This document shows positions 24,201-31,088 of a stretch of 64,000 nt of DNA, piece by piece; within the stretch, counting starts at the first letter, position 1, and every line of letters starts with the position of its first letter. Source of the DNA: Crocinitomicaceae bacterium. Lineage in GTDB: Bacteria > Bacteroidota > Bacteroidia > Flavobacteriales_D > Crocinitomicaceae. Made by a program: the position numbers and the translations under genes. The notes beneath the pieces are model-generated. The model was not told the origin of the DNA. It searched no databases and was given only the letters and a program-made list of their open reading frames with translations. The stretch covers positions 1 through 64,000 of the forward strand of contig JAJTCM010000005.1 of NCBI GenBank assembly GCA_021325675.1. The letters run 5' to 3'.

Positions 24201-24619
24201 TGTAAAGCAGTATAAAACAAGGCCTGCTCACTGATTTGTGATTTTATAAGAGGGTTCGTGGTTGTTTTCTGCAAATAATTGTTCCGGAAATTCTCAGAAC
24301 AAACGATTCTTGGTTTAGCGAGCTGCGCCCAGACATTTTCCAATTTGAGGCGGCTTTCTTCCCCGGTCGAAAAAGGAAGCGGAACAGGAACAATCCCACC
24401 GAGCAAACACGCCCAGAAAAGCGTTATAAATTCGCGGTTATCATCCAGCTGAAAAACAAGCTCGTCACCCTTTTTAAAGCCTGACAACTGCAGGTTATAC
24501 AATACCTGCCCGGCTTCCCGGAACAAGTCAGGATAGGAAACAAAAGATTCCCCTCCCACAGCAATAAAGTGAACCCCTCTCGCATCGTCAGCATGCGATA
24601 ATAAATTAGCCAATGTCAT
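15209..24619 (-). CDS. NRPS-1: lipo-initiation module plus two extension modules and epimerase
   Basis: This 3136-aa synthetase starts the peptide. Residues 1 to about 560 form an acyl-AMP ligase of the fatty-acyl type (YSSGSTGSPKG; PLTHDMGLIG; SPNFGYQHF), followed by a PCP (GGDSL near 592). Then come C (HHAVMDG near 772), A (FTSGSTGVPKG near 1236), PCP (GGHSL near 1618), C (HHIISDG near 1803), A (YTSGSTGQPKG near 2270), PCP (GGDSIKAI near 2642) and a C-terminal epimerization domain (HHLLTDGISWR, SVGWFTS, ISFNYLGEF). By my alignment the first A code is DILQLGVIWK, close to remembered glycine codes. The second is DTESSGGVCK, which I cannot assign. The expected product is acyl-Gly-D-Xaa on the last PCP, handed to NRPS-2. 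The gene lies 116 bases downstream of the exporter, and its TGA overlaps the NRPS-2 ATG. Confidence 0.96.
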   Translation of the reverse strand: MTLANLLSHADDARGVHFIAVGGESFVSYPDLFREAGQVLYNLQLSGFKKGDELVFQLDDNREFITLFWACLLGGIVPVPLPFSTGEESRLKLENVWAQLAKPRIVCSENFRNNYLQKTTTNPLIKSQISEQALFYTALHKSDNQAVLQEIDKKDIAFIQYSSGSTGSPKGVVLTHENLEANIEAIISGARLSEEDKTLGWMPLTHDMGLIGFHLVPLFRGIDQYIIPTEMFVRRPGIWLKTISKERITITGSPNFGYQHFLNYHREEDLSGLDLSCLRIILNGAEPISPAVCRSFLSFLKDYKLEENVMFPVYGMAEACLAVTFPVSETYFKTQQVSRKSLGTGSKILTGVSPDTIELVNVGRPVEHIEIRVCDDSGSVLEEGFAGNIEIKGKSVTSGYYRNSEASAGLITDDWLKTGDIGFIDQGDLYVVGREKDVIFINGQNYFSVDVENTVSRKLTELENRVIAAGCTYGGKETFLLFIQHRSGMEAFYPLEKELKKVLGAKLSIVPDFILPVKSIPKTTSGKVQRFKLVQEFIDGKFEEIISEIRDANVQVSGSEGSDETENHILAEFRQILDNASIGPNDGFFENGGDSLRASVLIARLNERFRKEVSIKDIFKSRTPAELAALYEKLDQSSVPGITALTERAYYPVSYTQQRLLMLEELTGDSTLNNIPLILKVDKSFDCQKAISCLNILLQKHAVLRANFSFENNNYVQVISPRDLGNNYQWRLVPDLESWVSDFVRPFDFTKDLLVRTDFAQVDESFYWAIDFHHAVMDGSSFGIFLSEFEALYHGRENAENPTLKYVDYASWQRDQFKTDNKGAAKGYWSAVFEEIPPVLDLPQRSRQASTDYKADSVTARTGPDLKAQIHSFCLGHGLTPFSVFLGAYYYLLYRYSGQKDLIVGCPVAGRNIAGLEKVIGPFINTIPLRAVLDPQENTAAYLTNIQHNFLSALEFQDYPFEQILEDINYVRNADRNALFDVLFLFQNFPAALEIDGKKISHIPLKKAYTIHDLTLEVWQEEDDFKLTFDFLPSRYPKDLIEKFSRHFKTVLEQLLTSAPDTQIGELNILSAEEQRTLTQDLSGKENCQPSQGSIAQQWKKSLAQNAGSMISCGSDTLDFAGLDQLSDKLVVYFLERGVREGDFVGIYINRGFDMLASILALLKIGAAYVPMDKAFPVQRIRQVIEAADLAFIITDEAELSPEITGNFITLDPDAFTYDPSKAINSATAQSVAYVIFTSGSTGVPKGVMITHENVLSTLPEMSAVYGIGRQDKILAISTISFDISVLELINSLLNGNSIALATDEEAKEPEKILDLIRKQQVSVVQATPSRLKMFFEADTQNTLASVKKILVGGEALPESLVNRILELNGPQLFNVYGPTETTIWGTCKRIVSVEDITVGRPLPNKLLYVLNEGTALQPPGIPGEICIGGFGVARGYINNAEKSREVFGENPHDEGRLYRTGDFGYFREDGELVLIGRKDNQVKIRGYRIELGEVEQVILRDKQVKNAVVMTVRDNFDHLQLCAYIVGHSATLNEEDIRTYLAARLPEYMIPSYIILMDRFELNANGKVNKSLLPEPKQQAKTEELLSPVTLTEKRIQKLWQEVLELNEVGINQNFFQLGGHSLTGTRLIATLFKEMKVKLSLKDLFSNPTIQSLSAWVDTLHFSEDQLIEPVGEKSHYACSPAQERLYVLWEMERDALGYNMTGLFELKGEVHAGKVEDAFNRLYAKHAILRTNFETRDGEILQVVKPAAKFPLRMHELNPGENTEELVAKLVKPFDLQQDQLIRVNLIRSEQGQNWLLCDMHHIISDGFSTELLIREFLTEYDGKGTEAGSLNYLDYASWQKKLVSEGHLKSQEEYWKTIYADEPSVLDIPVDFARPAFQSFEGGEFTIELSEELSGRCRDFAKNANSSLYAWFLSSFKVLLSKIAQTEDVIVGTPVAGRVNPASLSMIGLFVNTLALRTEVSPELSFVELMNRVKNHVLDAYDNQDLPFEQLINELNLPRDASRNPLFDVMFAYQDERKQSFRSADMEVYKASIDTDVSRFDLSLDVIESKEKIALRFEFATSLFKKETVQKYAEYLQRIIRQVLEKPAVTIREIDLLTGAEQQHLLELGDNTASYPDRSFSGLIQESFELFPNNIALRKGDITYTYKELEEETHRLALALNSKGVKKGDVIALLAKPEPSVFAAMIALLRIGAVYLPVDTEYPAERIAFMLNNSSAGWVICDQVNSDKVPKGKVLLLDELKNEKQTDYALSPEAVSLDDIAYMIYTSGSTGQPKGVPIRHVSLADYVITYKNLVSLSENDKVLQHSSIAFDTSIEEIFPVLAAGGELVIPEDRKDLSEMLKLIEDGSVTVLSTSPLVLNYINEEFKHLGKLRLFSVGGDELKMNYLTRLVRHAEIWNGYGPTESTVCITFYKIKGDETSVPIGKPVSNREVLILGKDGKLLPRGFRGELCVAGAGLSPGYLNRPGLTAEKFVKHPFKEELIYKTGDLASWREDGNLSFFGRNDHQVKIRGFRIELGEIETAIRQVSACRDVAVIDRLDQNGGKYLCAYLVGVSAEEVPRDELKKLLADYMLPTAYCQLEALPLTNNGKLDRKKLPEPAELLSHETILAETDKEELVLSLWKMVLNREEIGVTDNFFSVGGDSIKAIQFASRLKNYNLMVEIRDIFQFPTVRELAGLVKELKITVDQNPYEGEVELLPVQLEFLASNQPDPGFYSQGVKITSPEVFDPVILQQTWTALLAHHDNLRSHFNLAEQSQVIGKIGENEYFRITHSDSNFISDKEITAAQTGIDLQKDPLVHLLLNRGKTELVLIIHHLLTDGISWRVLLEDFEQVYRDLSAGKNFLLPPKTSLAGSWATYLKEEYPARTEWEKEQAYWTGICQQETTSISVSPGQAVYSSRTLIIDAERTQILKERANEAFNTQLNDLLLTAFGEMWMKFSSGSRFAALIESHGRPDVSDEIDLTRSVGWFTSVFPVYFDFSQDDPGEHIKYTKEMLRNIPNLGVGYGVLRYYLQNPLVSAYEEPRISFNYLGEFENQESSFTVDPLEIHVTTSEHNENLLYLDVNGFIKENKLELNFTCNNAAFTEEELDALTQFYETSIDTIIAFCLGREEAEITQSDLTYEIDMDELDDIFGE

Positions 24620-24662
24620 AAAAGTCAGACCCTTTTTAGGAAAATTGTTTGGTTAATCAGCA

Positions 24663-24670
24663 CAAAAATA
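24663..24670 (-). promoter_or_regulatory. Possible internal promoter ahead of NRPS-1
   Basis: The minus strand reads TATTTTTG, a match to the Bacteroidota -7 consensus TAnnTTTG, 43 bases before the NRPS-1 ATG. The nearest TTG is only 15 bases upstream, shorter than the usual spacing of about 19, and the sequence is AT-rich, so a chance match is quite possible. Confidence 0.25.
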
Positions 24671-24735
24671 ATAAAACTATGGCATCAAGGAGGTAATTCG
24701 TCGTAAGTTTTTATGAACTCGTCTAACTCACTCTT

Positions 24736-26334
24736 TTAGCTGAGAGAGTCTATTCTTTCCAGCTGGCCGTAATTCATCTTGTAAACCTCGTCTGCACAAT
24801 AAAAATAATGATCATCGTGGGTAATTGCCAGCACCGTGTGCCCCTTCGATTTTAACAAGGAAAGGATCTCGGTATAAAAAATCTTCCTGAACCCCGGATC
24901 CTGGTCTGCGGCCCATTCATCCAGCACCAGCACGGGCTTTTTTTCCAGGACGGCAATAATCAGTGCCAGTCTTTTACGCTGCCCCGTAGATAGCTTCGTT
25001 GTTGAAAAACGGCTCTTTTCAAAGCTCACTTTTTTGTCCAGTTGCATCAGCTGCAGCCAGTAAGACACTTCTGATTCATCGAAAAAATAACCGTAATTAT
25101 GCTGAAACAAATGAAAATCTGTGAAAACAGGTGAGAACAAATTCTCAGGCAAAAGACCGCTCACTTCCTGCTCACCGTTTAAAACGACATTTCCGGAAGT
25201 AGGCCGCAGCATCCCGGTGATTGTATTCAGTAAGGTCGTTTTACCGCTTCCGTTCCCTCCCACCAGGAACAGCACTTTGCCTTTTTCGATCAGCAGGTTG
25301 ATTGGGCCAATAGAAAAACTCTCGGGATCATCGCTGTTGTATTGGTATTTTACCTCAGTCAGGGCAAGGGATTCGAAATTGTCGCAGGTATAACGGCCGG
25401 ACCCGGCTTGCTCTTTCATGCTCACAGCTTCTACCCGTTTCAGGGCGATTTCTGCCTGGGCGATCCCGGGGATCAGGGCCATTAAACCTTCCAGCGGGCC
25501 AATGATGTAAAGTGTAACAAAAACATAGCTGACAACGCTCGTAAGTGGCATGAAAAAAGGAAAAACAAACAAAACGACCGCGATCAGCAGAAACATAAAA
25601 AACTGGCCAAGTAGGCTGTTGTCGAGGTATTTGACAATGGCATTTTTACCGAGTGAAAAGACCTTTTCGTTGGTCGTCCGGATGTAATTTTCATAATAAT
25701 CATCTACTTTGACACGGTCCATTTTAAATTGCTTGAAACCATAGATCAGGTCACCGAAGAGCGCAAAAAGCCTGCTTTGCACTTCACGGGCTTCGTCGAG
25801 CTCGGATTTAATGCGATTTTGCCTGACCCAATAAACCAGGATACCCAGCCCCAGCATTCCAACGGTAAAAAGAAAGGATCCCCAGGAAATAAAGCCGAGA
25901 TAGATGATACAAAAAATGATCGTAATGACATAATTGGTCGCATAGACGATCGCACTGGCGGCATTGCTGATTTTCTCCAGGTCCTGCGTGAGCGTCAGGT
26001 AAAGGTCTTCCTTATTCGCCTGCTGAAATTCTTCCAGGGAATACGCATTGATGGAACGGATGATTTTCAGGCGGTAATTTTTAATGAGGCCCTGCGAAAG
26101 GTTGATCAGGAACACACTAAATATCCGCTGACAAAGAAAAACCAGCACAACAATCAGCAGGAATTCATTCACTAAGTCGACGCTGATGCTAAAGCCTTCT
26201 TCCGGATTTATAGCAACAAAATCGCTGACAAACTTGATCAGGTAAGCATTCGCCAATCCGCTCAGGATACCGAGTATAGTGAAAAAAGTGAAAGAGCTGC
26301 CCGCTTCCCTGTAAATGAATTTTAAAAACCTCAT
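24736..26334 (-). CDS. SyrD/PvdE-like ABC exporter for the lipopeptide
   Basis: This 532-aa half-transporter has an N-terminal membrane domain (several hydrophobic segments in residues 1-300) and a C-terminal ATPase. Walker A is GGNGSGKTT near residue 358, the signature LSTGQRKRLAL is near 441, and Walker B is VLVLDEWAADQDP near 470. The STGQRKRLAL and DEWAADQDP wording is typical of the cyclic-peptide exporter family (PvdE, SyrD), which moves nonribosomal peptides across the inner membrane, probably as a homodimer. It is the first gene of the NRPS operon, 116 bases before NRPS-1 on the same strand, so it probably exports the product or an acylated precursor to the periplasm. The start follows a promoter element by seven bases. 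Confidence 0.9.
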   Translation of the reverse strand: MRFLKFIYREAGSSFTFFTILGILSGLANAYLIKFVSDFVAINPEEGFSISVDLVNEFLLIVVLVFLCQRIFSVFLINLSQGLIKNYRLKIIRSINAYSLEEFQQANKEDLYLTLTQDLEKISNAASAIVYATNYVITIIFCIIYLGFISWGSFLFTVGMLGLGILVYWVRQNRIKSELDEAREVQSRLFALFGDLIYGFKQFKMDRVKVDDYYENYIRTTNEKVFSLGKNAIVKYLDNSLLGQFFMFLLIAVVLFVFPFFMPLTSVVSYVFVTLYIIGPLEGLMALIPGIAQAEIALKRVEAVSMKEQAGSGRYTCDNFESLALTEVKYQYNSDDPESFSIGPINLLIEKGKVLFLVGGNGSGKTTLLNTITGMLRPTSGNVVLNGEQEVSGLLPENLFSPVFTDFHLFQHNYGYFFDESEVSYWLQLMQLDKKVSFEKSRFSTTKLSTGQRKRLALIIAVLEKKPVLVLDEWAADQDPGFRKIFYTEILSLLKSKGHTVLAITHDDHYFYCADEVYKMNYGQLERIDSLS

Positions 26335-26341
26335 GAAGCGG

Positions 26342-26370
26342 CAAAGTTAATTTTTTTCTTTTGATTTCAA
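26342..26370 (-). promoter_or_regulatory. Promoter of exporter-NRPS operon
   Basis: On the minus strand TTG, 18 bases, then TAACTTTG matches the Bacteroidota sigma consensus (TTG at -33, TAnnTTTG at -7). The -7 element ends seven bases before the exporter ATG, so the transcript would have almost no 5' leader. Confidence 0.65.
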
Positions 26371-26631
26371 TCTTTTACCCAATCCAGCTTCCTGATTTCC
26401 GGCTACTTGGGCTGTACGGCGGGGTGAAAAAATTCCAAAATTACAGTCTGTATCCTTCCCTTTATATATATTCAGGCTGGCCAAAAAATGACAAGCAATA
26501 AAACTCATACATCTTTTTTCAAACGCAATTTCAGTGGTTTAAATCCGCGTAATTCGTTGCAAAAAAGAATTCTGGCTGATCACTTACTTTGTCAAAGCAA
26601 ATGGATATAGGGTCCATATACTTAAATTCAC

Positions 26632-26639
26632 TACCTTTG
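26632..26639 (+). promoter_or_regulatory. -7 element of helicase promoter
   Basis: TACCTTTG matches TAnnTTTG and lies six bases before the ATG at 26646. No good TTG was found about 19 bases upstream. Its position argues against the ORF-track start, a TTG at 26589 that lies upstream of this element. Confidence 0.5.
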
Positions 26640-26645
26640 CGACCT

Positions 26646-27905
26646 ATGACATTTGAAGAATTACACCTCAATCCACAATTACTGGAAGCTATTTTCCACA
26701 TGGGCTTTGTAGACGCTACGCCGGTCCAGGAAATGGCAATCCCCAAAATACTGAAGAACAAAGACCTGATTGCCTGCGCGCAAACGGGAACAGGTAAAAC
26801 CGCTGCTTTTATCCTTCCGATCTTAAATAAAATCACCGGGAAAGAAGATACATCGATCAACACACTTATCATTGTCCCGACACGGGAGCTTGCTATACAG
26901 ATTGACCAGGAAATCCAGGGTCTTTCGTATTTTGTTTCCGTTGGTTCCAAGGCTATTTACGGCGGCGGTGACGGCAAAAACTGGGACGAGCAGAAAGAAG
27001 CGCTCGTTGAAGGAACGGATATTATTGTCGCTACACCGGGAAAATTGCTTTCCCACATCAACCAGGGATATGTCAACTTTTCAAAGCTCGAACATTTGGT
27101 GCTCGATGAAGCTGACAAAATGCTGGATATGGGTTTCATGCCCGATCTGATGGCAATCATCAACAAGCTGCCGGAACAAAGACAAACCTTGATGTTCAGC
27201 GCCACGATGGCATCTAAAATCCGGGACCTCGCACGTAAAATCCTGAAAAACCCGGAGGAAATCACTTTATCGATCTCCAAGCCGGCGGCCGGTGTAAAAC
27301 AAAGTGTTTACCTGTGCCACGACAACCAGAAAATTCCGCTGATCAAACACATCCTCACGGACAGGCCTGAATATACCAGCATTATCATTTTTACCTCTTC
27401 CAAAAGCAAGGTGAGCGAAATCGTTTCCGGTTTGGCACGCAACGGTTTCAAATCAACGGGGGTTTCGTCCAATCTTGACCAAAACCAGCGCGAAGAAGTA
27501 CTGCTTGGTTTCCGTTCAAAACGTACCCGGATTATTGTCGCTACCGACGTGATGAGTCGCGGGATTGACATTAAGGAAATCAACCTGGTTATTAATTACG
27601 ATACGCCTTTTGACGCGGAAGATTATGTACACCGCGTAGGAAGAACGGCCCGCGCCAATACCAAAGGTGAAGCTATTACCCTGGTAAACGAACGCGACAT
27701 GCGCAAGCTCAACAGCATTCAGAACCTCATCGAATCGGAAATCCCGCGCGTGGATTTGCCTGAAGAGCTTGGGCCTGCACCGGAATTTAAGCTCAATGCC
27801 GCACCATCCGGCAAAAAGCGCAATTTCAAAAAGAAGTTTAAGAAGAAAACCGCACCAAAAACGGGAAATACCGCCAAAGGCAGTAACGATGTTAATCCCG
27901 CTTAA
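26646..27905 (+). CDS. DEAD-box RNA helicase (RhlE-like)
   Basis: This is a complete ATP-dependent RNA helicase of about 419 aa. It shows a Q motif (TPVQEMAIP), AQTGTGKT, PTRELA, TPGKL, DEAD, SAT, and in the second RecA domain TDVMSRGIDI and YVHRVGRTAR. A short Lys/Arg-rich tail (KKRNFKKKFKKK) probably binds RNA. The likely role is RNA remodelling in ribosome assembly or cold adaptation, in the cytoplasm. The track begins at a TTG (26589), but the ATG at 26646 gives the normal family N-terminus (MTFEEL) and follows a -7 element. It is divergent from the NRPS operon and has no functional link to it that I can see. Confidence 0.93.
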   Translation: MTFEELHLNPQLLEAIFHMGFVDATPVQEMAIPKILKNKDLIACAQTGTGKTAAFILPILNKITGKEDTSINTLIIVPTRELAIQIDQEIQGLSYFVSVGSKAIYGGGDGKNWDEQKEALVEGTDIIVATPGKLLSHINQGYVNFSKLEHLVLDEADKMLDMGFMPDLMAIINKLPEQRQTLMFSATMASKIRDLARKILKNPEEITLSISKPAAGVKQSVYLCHDNQKIPLIKHILTDRPEYTSIIIFTSSKSKVSEIVSGLARNGFKSTGVSSNLDQNQREEVLLGFRSKRTRIIVATDVMSRGIDIKEINLVINYDTPFDAEDYVHRVGRTARANTKGEAITLVNERDMRKLNSIQNLIESEIPRVDLPEELGPAPEFKLNAAPSGKKRNFKKKFKKKTAPKTGNTAKGSNDVNPA

Positions 27906-28080
27906 TTTTTCCACTTTTCACCTACGTTCAGCCACCGTTCGCCTATTCCTGCTTTTGGATTGGTTGAAACACATTTAGTTTTGCTCCATAAATGATATTT
28001 ACATGGAAATTAATGGTTTCACGAAGCTTATTTTCCAAAAAATGTAGTACTTTTAAACCCGCAAAACCAAAAACGAGCTT

Positions 28081-30318
28081 ATGAAAAAACTCATACTCCT
28101 CTTTATCTGTTTTACCACCGTTTTCATTGCCCGTTCACAGACAATTGTCCAGGGTTTTATTGAGGATAAACGCGGCAATCCGATCCAGTTTGCTTCCGTT
28201 TCAATCAAAGACAGCTACGACGGAACCATCGCGGATTCGATCGGTCATTATGCGTTCAGCACGTTTGAAACCGGGGAAAAAATATTTGTGGTGAACTGCC
28301 TGGGCTACAAACCTTACGAGCAAGCAATTATGCTGATCAAAGACAGCACGGTTAACCTCAATATTACCATGAAGGAAGCGATCAACGAGCTGGCTGCCGT
28401 AACCATTACCGCCGGTTCGTTTGAAGCTAATGACAAAAAACGATCAGCCGTCTTAAAACCATTGGATATTGTGACCACAGCAGGTGCGAATGCCGATATA
28501 TCCGGTGCGCTTCAAACGCTTCCGGGAGCCCAGCGCGTAGGCGAAAGCGAAGGCTTGTTTATCCGCGGAGGATCAGCCGAAGAAAGTAAAATCATCATTG
28601 ACGGAACTGTAGTCAACAAGTTCTTTTTCAGCTCCGTTCCCGGCATCGCCCAGCGCGGACGTTTTTCACCGTTCCTCTTCAGCAGCACAGCTTTCAGTAC
28701 GGGAGGGTACAGCGCTTTGTACGGCCAGGCCCTCAGTGCAGTGTTAAACCTCGAAAGCGTTGATTTACCTGAAAGAAGCGAAGCCCAGGCCGGGATTTCT
28801 CCGATTTTCGGTTTTGCCGGTTTTCAGAAGGTTAGCAAAAGCAAAAAAATCAGCTGGGGAACGAGCTATTCGTATTCGAACCTGACGCTTTACATGAAAA
28901 TGGTGCCGCAAAAACAGGATTTTTTCAAAGCGCCGAGCGGACACAATGTTGACTTCAATTTTCGCTACAAAACGAAAAAAGGGATCATTAAGCTGTATTC
29001 GTATTATACCAGCAACGGCATCGGGCTGCGTTCCCCTTCCCTGGACAGCACCGGCTTGAAAAATATGTTCAGTTTGAGCAACGCCAACTTTTTCACCAAC
29101 GCCAGCTGGAAACATTTATTTGGAAGAAACTGGAAATGGTACAACGTGGCGAGCTTTAGCTACAACGACGACAAAATCAAAAACGAATTACAAAACAGCA
29201 ATAACGAAAGGGTTCCTGTCACCGGGATTACATCGCTCGATATGTCTTCCTTCAATATCCGCTCTTTTGAAACGATGTCGCAGTTCCGTTCCGTTCTTGA
29301 TAAAAAGTTAAACGCGCTTAACGCGATCCGTTTCGGAGGCGAAGTGTGGTATAACAAAAACAAGTCGAAATACAGTTTCTATTACGGAGATTTTGACGTT
29401 CCCATTGATGAAACGTATTCGGCCGCTTTCGTGGAATCGGATATTTACCTGAGCAACAGGCTGGCCTTTCGTCCGGGGGTGCGTTACGAATATTCCGATC
29501 TATCCATGAGGTCCAGCATTGCTCCACGTTTAAGCCTATCTTATTCCGTGTCAAAACCGAGCCAGTTTAGCTTCGATTACGGGATATTTTACCAAACGCC
29601 GGACCGGAAATATTTGACCCAAAACGCCAATTTCAAACCCATGCGGGCCGATCATTACATCCTGACTTTCCAGCATTTATCGGAATTTTACACCTTCCGT
29701 TCACAAGTGTATTACAAGGATTATAAAAACCTGCTGAAAACCGACCCAAGCAACCAGTTTGCTGTCAGCACCGACGGACATGGCTACGCCAAAGGATTTG
29801 AGCTTTTCTGGCGCGATAAAAAAACCATCAAAGGACTGGACTACTGGGTGAGCTATTCCTGGCTCGACACGAAACGCGAATACCTGAATTTCCCGATATT
29901 CACCCAGCCGACTTTCTCTGCCGAGCATACAGGAAGTGTTGTCATCAAAAAATTCTGGCTCAAGCACATGTTTGGTATCAACTGGAGCTTTAACTGGGCA
30001 ACAGGAAGGCCTTACTACAACCCCAACAAGCCCAGCAGTGAATACTTAAGCGACCGGACGCCGTTTTACAGCAGCAACAATTTCAGCTTCAACTGGATCA
30101 AAAACATCAAAAAAACGACGGCTGTTTTTGTGGTTGGGATCAACAACGTTTTTGCCCAGGAGCAGATTTTTAGCTATACCTACAGCTCCCTGCCGGACGA
30201 CAATGGAGTTTACCAGCGTGACAACCTGACCCCACCGGCCAAAATGAGCTTTTTCGTGGGAATCTTCATGAGCTGGGGCGTTGACCGTTCGCAGCAGAAT
30301 ATCAACGGGAACCTTTAA
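28081..30318 (+). CDS. TonB-dependent receptor with N-terminal regulatory-like domain
   Basis: This 745-aa outer-membrane protein starts with a signal peptide (about residues 1-19). Next is a carboxypeptidase-regulatory-like beta-sandwich (about 22-100: VQGFIEDKRGNPIQFASVSI), a plug domain (LQTLPGAQRVGE, FIRGGSAEESKIIIDG) and a long beta-barrel rich in aromatic residues. Such receptors import large ligands using TonB/ExbBD energy. The substrate cannot be told from the sequence: there is no SusD partner next to it, which argues against a classical glycan locus. A small secreted helical protein follows after 68 bases and is probably co-transcribed. An upstream TACTTTTA is only an imperfect promoter match. 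Confidence 0.9.
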   Translation: MKKLILLFICFTTVFIARSQTIVQGFIEDKRGNPIQFASVSIKDSYDGTIADSIGHYAFSTFETGEKIFVVNCLGYKPYEQAIMLIKDSTVNLNITMKEAINELAAVTITAGSFEANDKKRSAVLKPLDIVTTAGANADISGALQTLPGAQRVGESEGLFIRGGSAEESKIIIDGTVVNKFFFSSVPGIAQRGRFSPFLFSSTAFSTGGYSALYGQALSAVLNLESVDLPERSEAQAGISPIFGFAGFQKVSKSKKISWGTSYSYSNLTLYMKMVPQKQDFFKAPSGHNVDFNFRYKTKKGIIKLYSYYTSNGIGLRSPSLDSTGLKNMFSLSNANFFTNASWKHLFGRNWKWYNVASFSYNDDKIKNELQNSNNERVPVTGITSLDMSSFNIRSFETMSQFRSVLDKKLNALNAIRFGGEVWYNKNKSKYSFYYGDFDVPIDETYSAAFVESDIYLSNRLAFRPGVRYEYSDLSMRSSIAPRLSLSYSVSKPSQFSFDYGIFYQTPDRKYLTQNANFKPMRADHYILTFQHLSEFYTFRSQVYYKDYKNLLKTDPSNQFAVSTDGHGYAKGFELFWRDKKTIKGLDYWVSYSWLDTKREYLNFPIFTQPTFSAEHTGSVVIKKFWLKHMFGINWSFNWATGRPYYNPNKPSSEYLSDRTPFYSSNNFSFNWIKNIKKTTAVFVVGINNVFAQEQIFSYTYSSLPDDNGVYQRDNLTPPAKMSFFVGIFMSWGVDRSQQNINGNL

Positions 30319-30386
30319 TTTAACCCTCCGGTAATTTCGGAACAGAAATTGTAAAGTAAATTGTTTAATTTAAAAAAGAACCAAAT

Positions 30387-31025
30387 ATGAAAACTCTATT
30401 TCTACTTGTTGCTACAGTTTTAGGTGCATCGACCCTGAACGCCCAAAGTAAATATGAAAGCGGCATGACTAAGGCCATGGCCCAGTTCGAAGCTGCAAAA
30501 ACCCCGGCCGAGCTCCTGTCTTCCTCCGCTATGTTTGAACGCATCGCTGACGCCGAAAAAGACGAATGGCTACCTTATTATTATGCTGCGTTGACCAACA
30601 ACATGGCTTCCTGGATGGACGAAAAAGCCGATAAGGATAAGATGGCTGAAAAAAGCATCGCTTTAGTTGAAAAAGCCGAGCTCATCGAAGGCAGCAACGC
30701 TTCCGAACTCTACTGCATGCGCAATATGATCGCCAGCTCTCAAATGATGGTTGATCCGATGAGCCGTTGGCAGACTTACGGAATGGAAGCGGGAAAAGCA
30801 TTGGAAAACGCCAAAAAAGCCGATCCAAACAACCCGCGGATTTATTTCCTTGAAGGACAAGCGATTTTCAACACACCTGAAGCTTTCGGCGGCGGTAAAA
30901 AGAACGCCAAGCCATATTTCGAGAAGTCAGTTGCATTATACGAAACGTTTGTACCGGCTTCCCCAATGCACCCGAAATGGGGCAAGGAAGAAGCTTCTGA
31001 AATGCTGAAGCAGTGTAACCAATAA
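30387..31025 (+). CDS. Secreted TPR-like helical protein, function unknown
   Basis: The 212-aa product has a signal peptide ending near the ALNAQ-type site (MKTLFLLVATVLGASTLNAQ). The mature part is alpha-helical with alternating Ala/Tyr-rich segments (YYYAALTNNMASW, DPNNPRIYFLEGQAIFN) that resemble tetratricopeptide repeats. It is therefore probably a periplasmic protein-interaction module. It sits 68 bases downstream of the TonB-dependent receptor and just before a terminator, so it may assist that receptor. No catalytic motif is visible and I do not know its function. Confidence 0.8.
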   Translation: MKTLFLLVATVLGASTLNAQSKYESGMTKAMAQFEAAKTPAELLSSSAMFERIADAEKDEWLPYYYAALTNNMASWMDEKADKDKMAEKSIALVEKAELIEGSNASELYCMRNMIASSQMMVDPMSRWQTYGMEAGKALENAKKADPNNPRIYFLEGQAIFNTPEAFGGGKKNAKPYFEKSVALYETFVPASPMHPKWGKEEASEMLKQCNQ

Positions 31026-31044
31026 AATTTTTAAATTATTTCTG

Positions 31045-31076
31045 AAATGCGGCTTCGGTGGAGGTCGCATTTTTTT
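31045..31076 (+). terminator. Rho-independent terminator after the receptor gene pair
   Basis: AAATGCG pairs with CGCATTT, with an inner CTTC/GAGG helix around a GGTG loop, followed by a run of T. It lies 20 bases after the stop of the secreted helical protein. Confidence 0.8.
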
Positions 31077-31088
31077 GTTTCAGCACAT

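Larger units (their letters stand above)
26335..26645. other. Divergent intergenic region between NRPS operon and helicase
   Basis: This 311-base AT-rich stretch has no convincing gene. It holds the operon promoter at its left end and the helicase -7 element at its right end. A short ATGGA/TCCAT inverted repeat (26601-26617) lies just upstream of the helicase element and could be an operator, though it is short enough to be chance. The minus-strand ORF 26531-26950 is a shadow of the helicase gene. Confidence 0.6.

Noticed and set aside
26531-26950. Minus-strand ORF of 139 aa beside the NRPS operon, first considered as an MbtH or accessory gene
   Set aside because: It has no MbtH motifs and mostly overlaps the DEAD-box helicase gene on the other strand.
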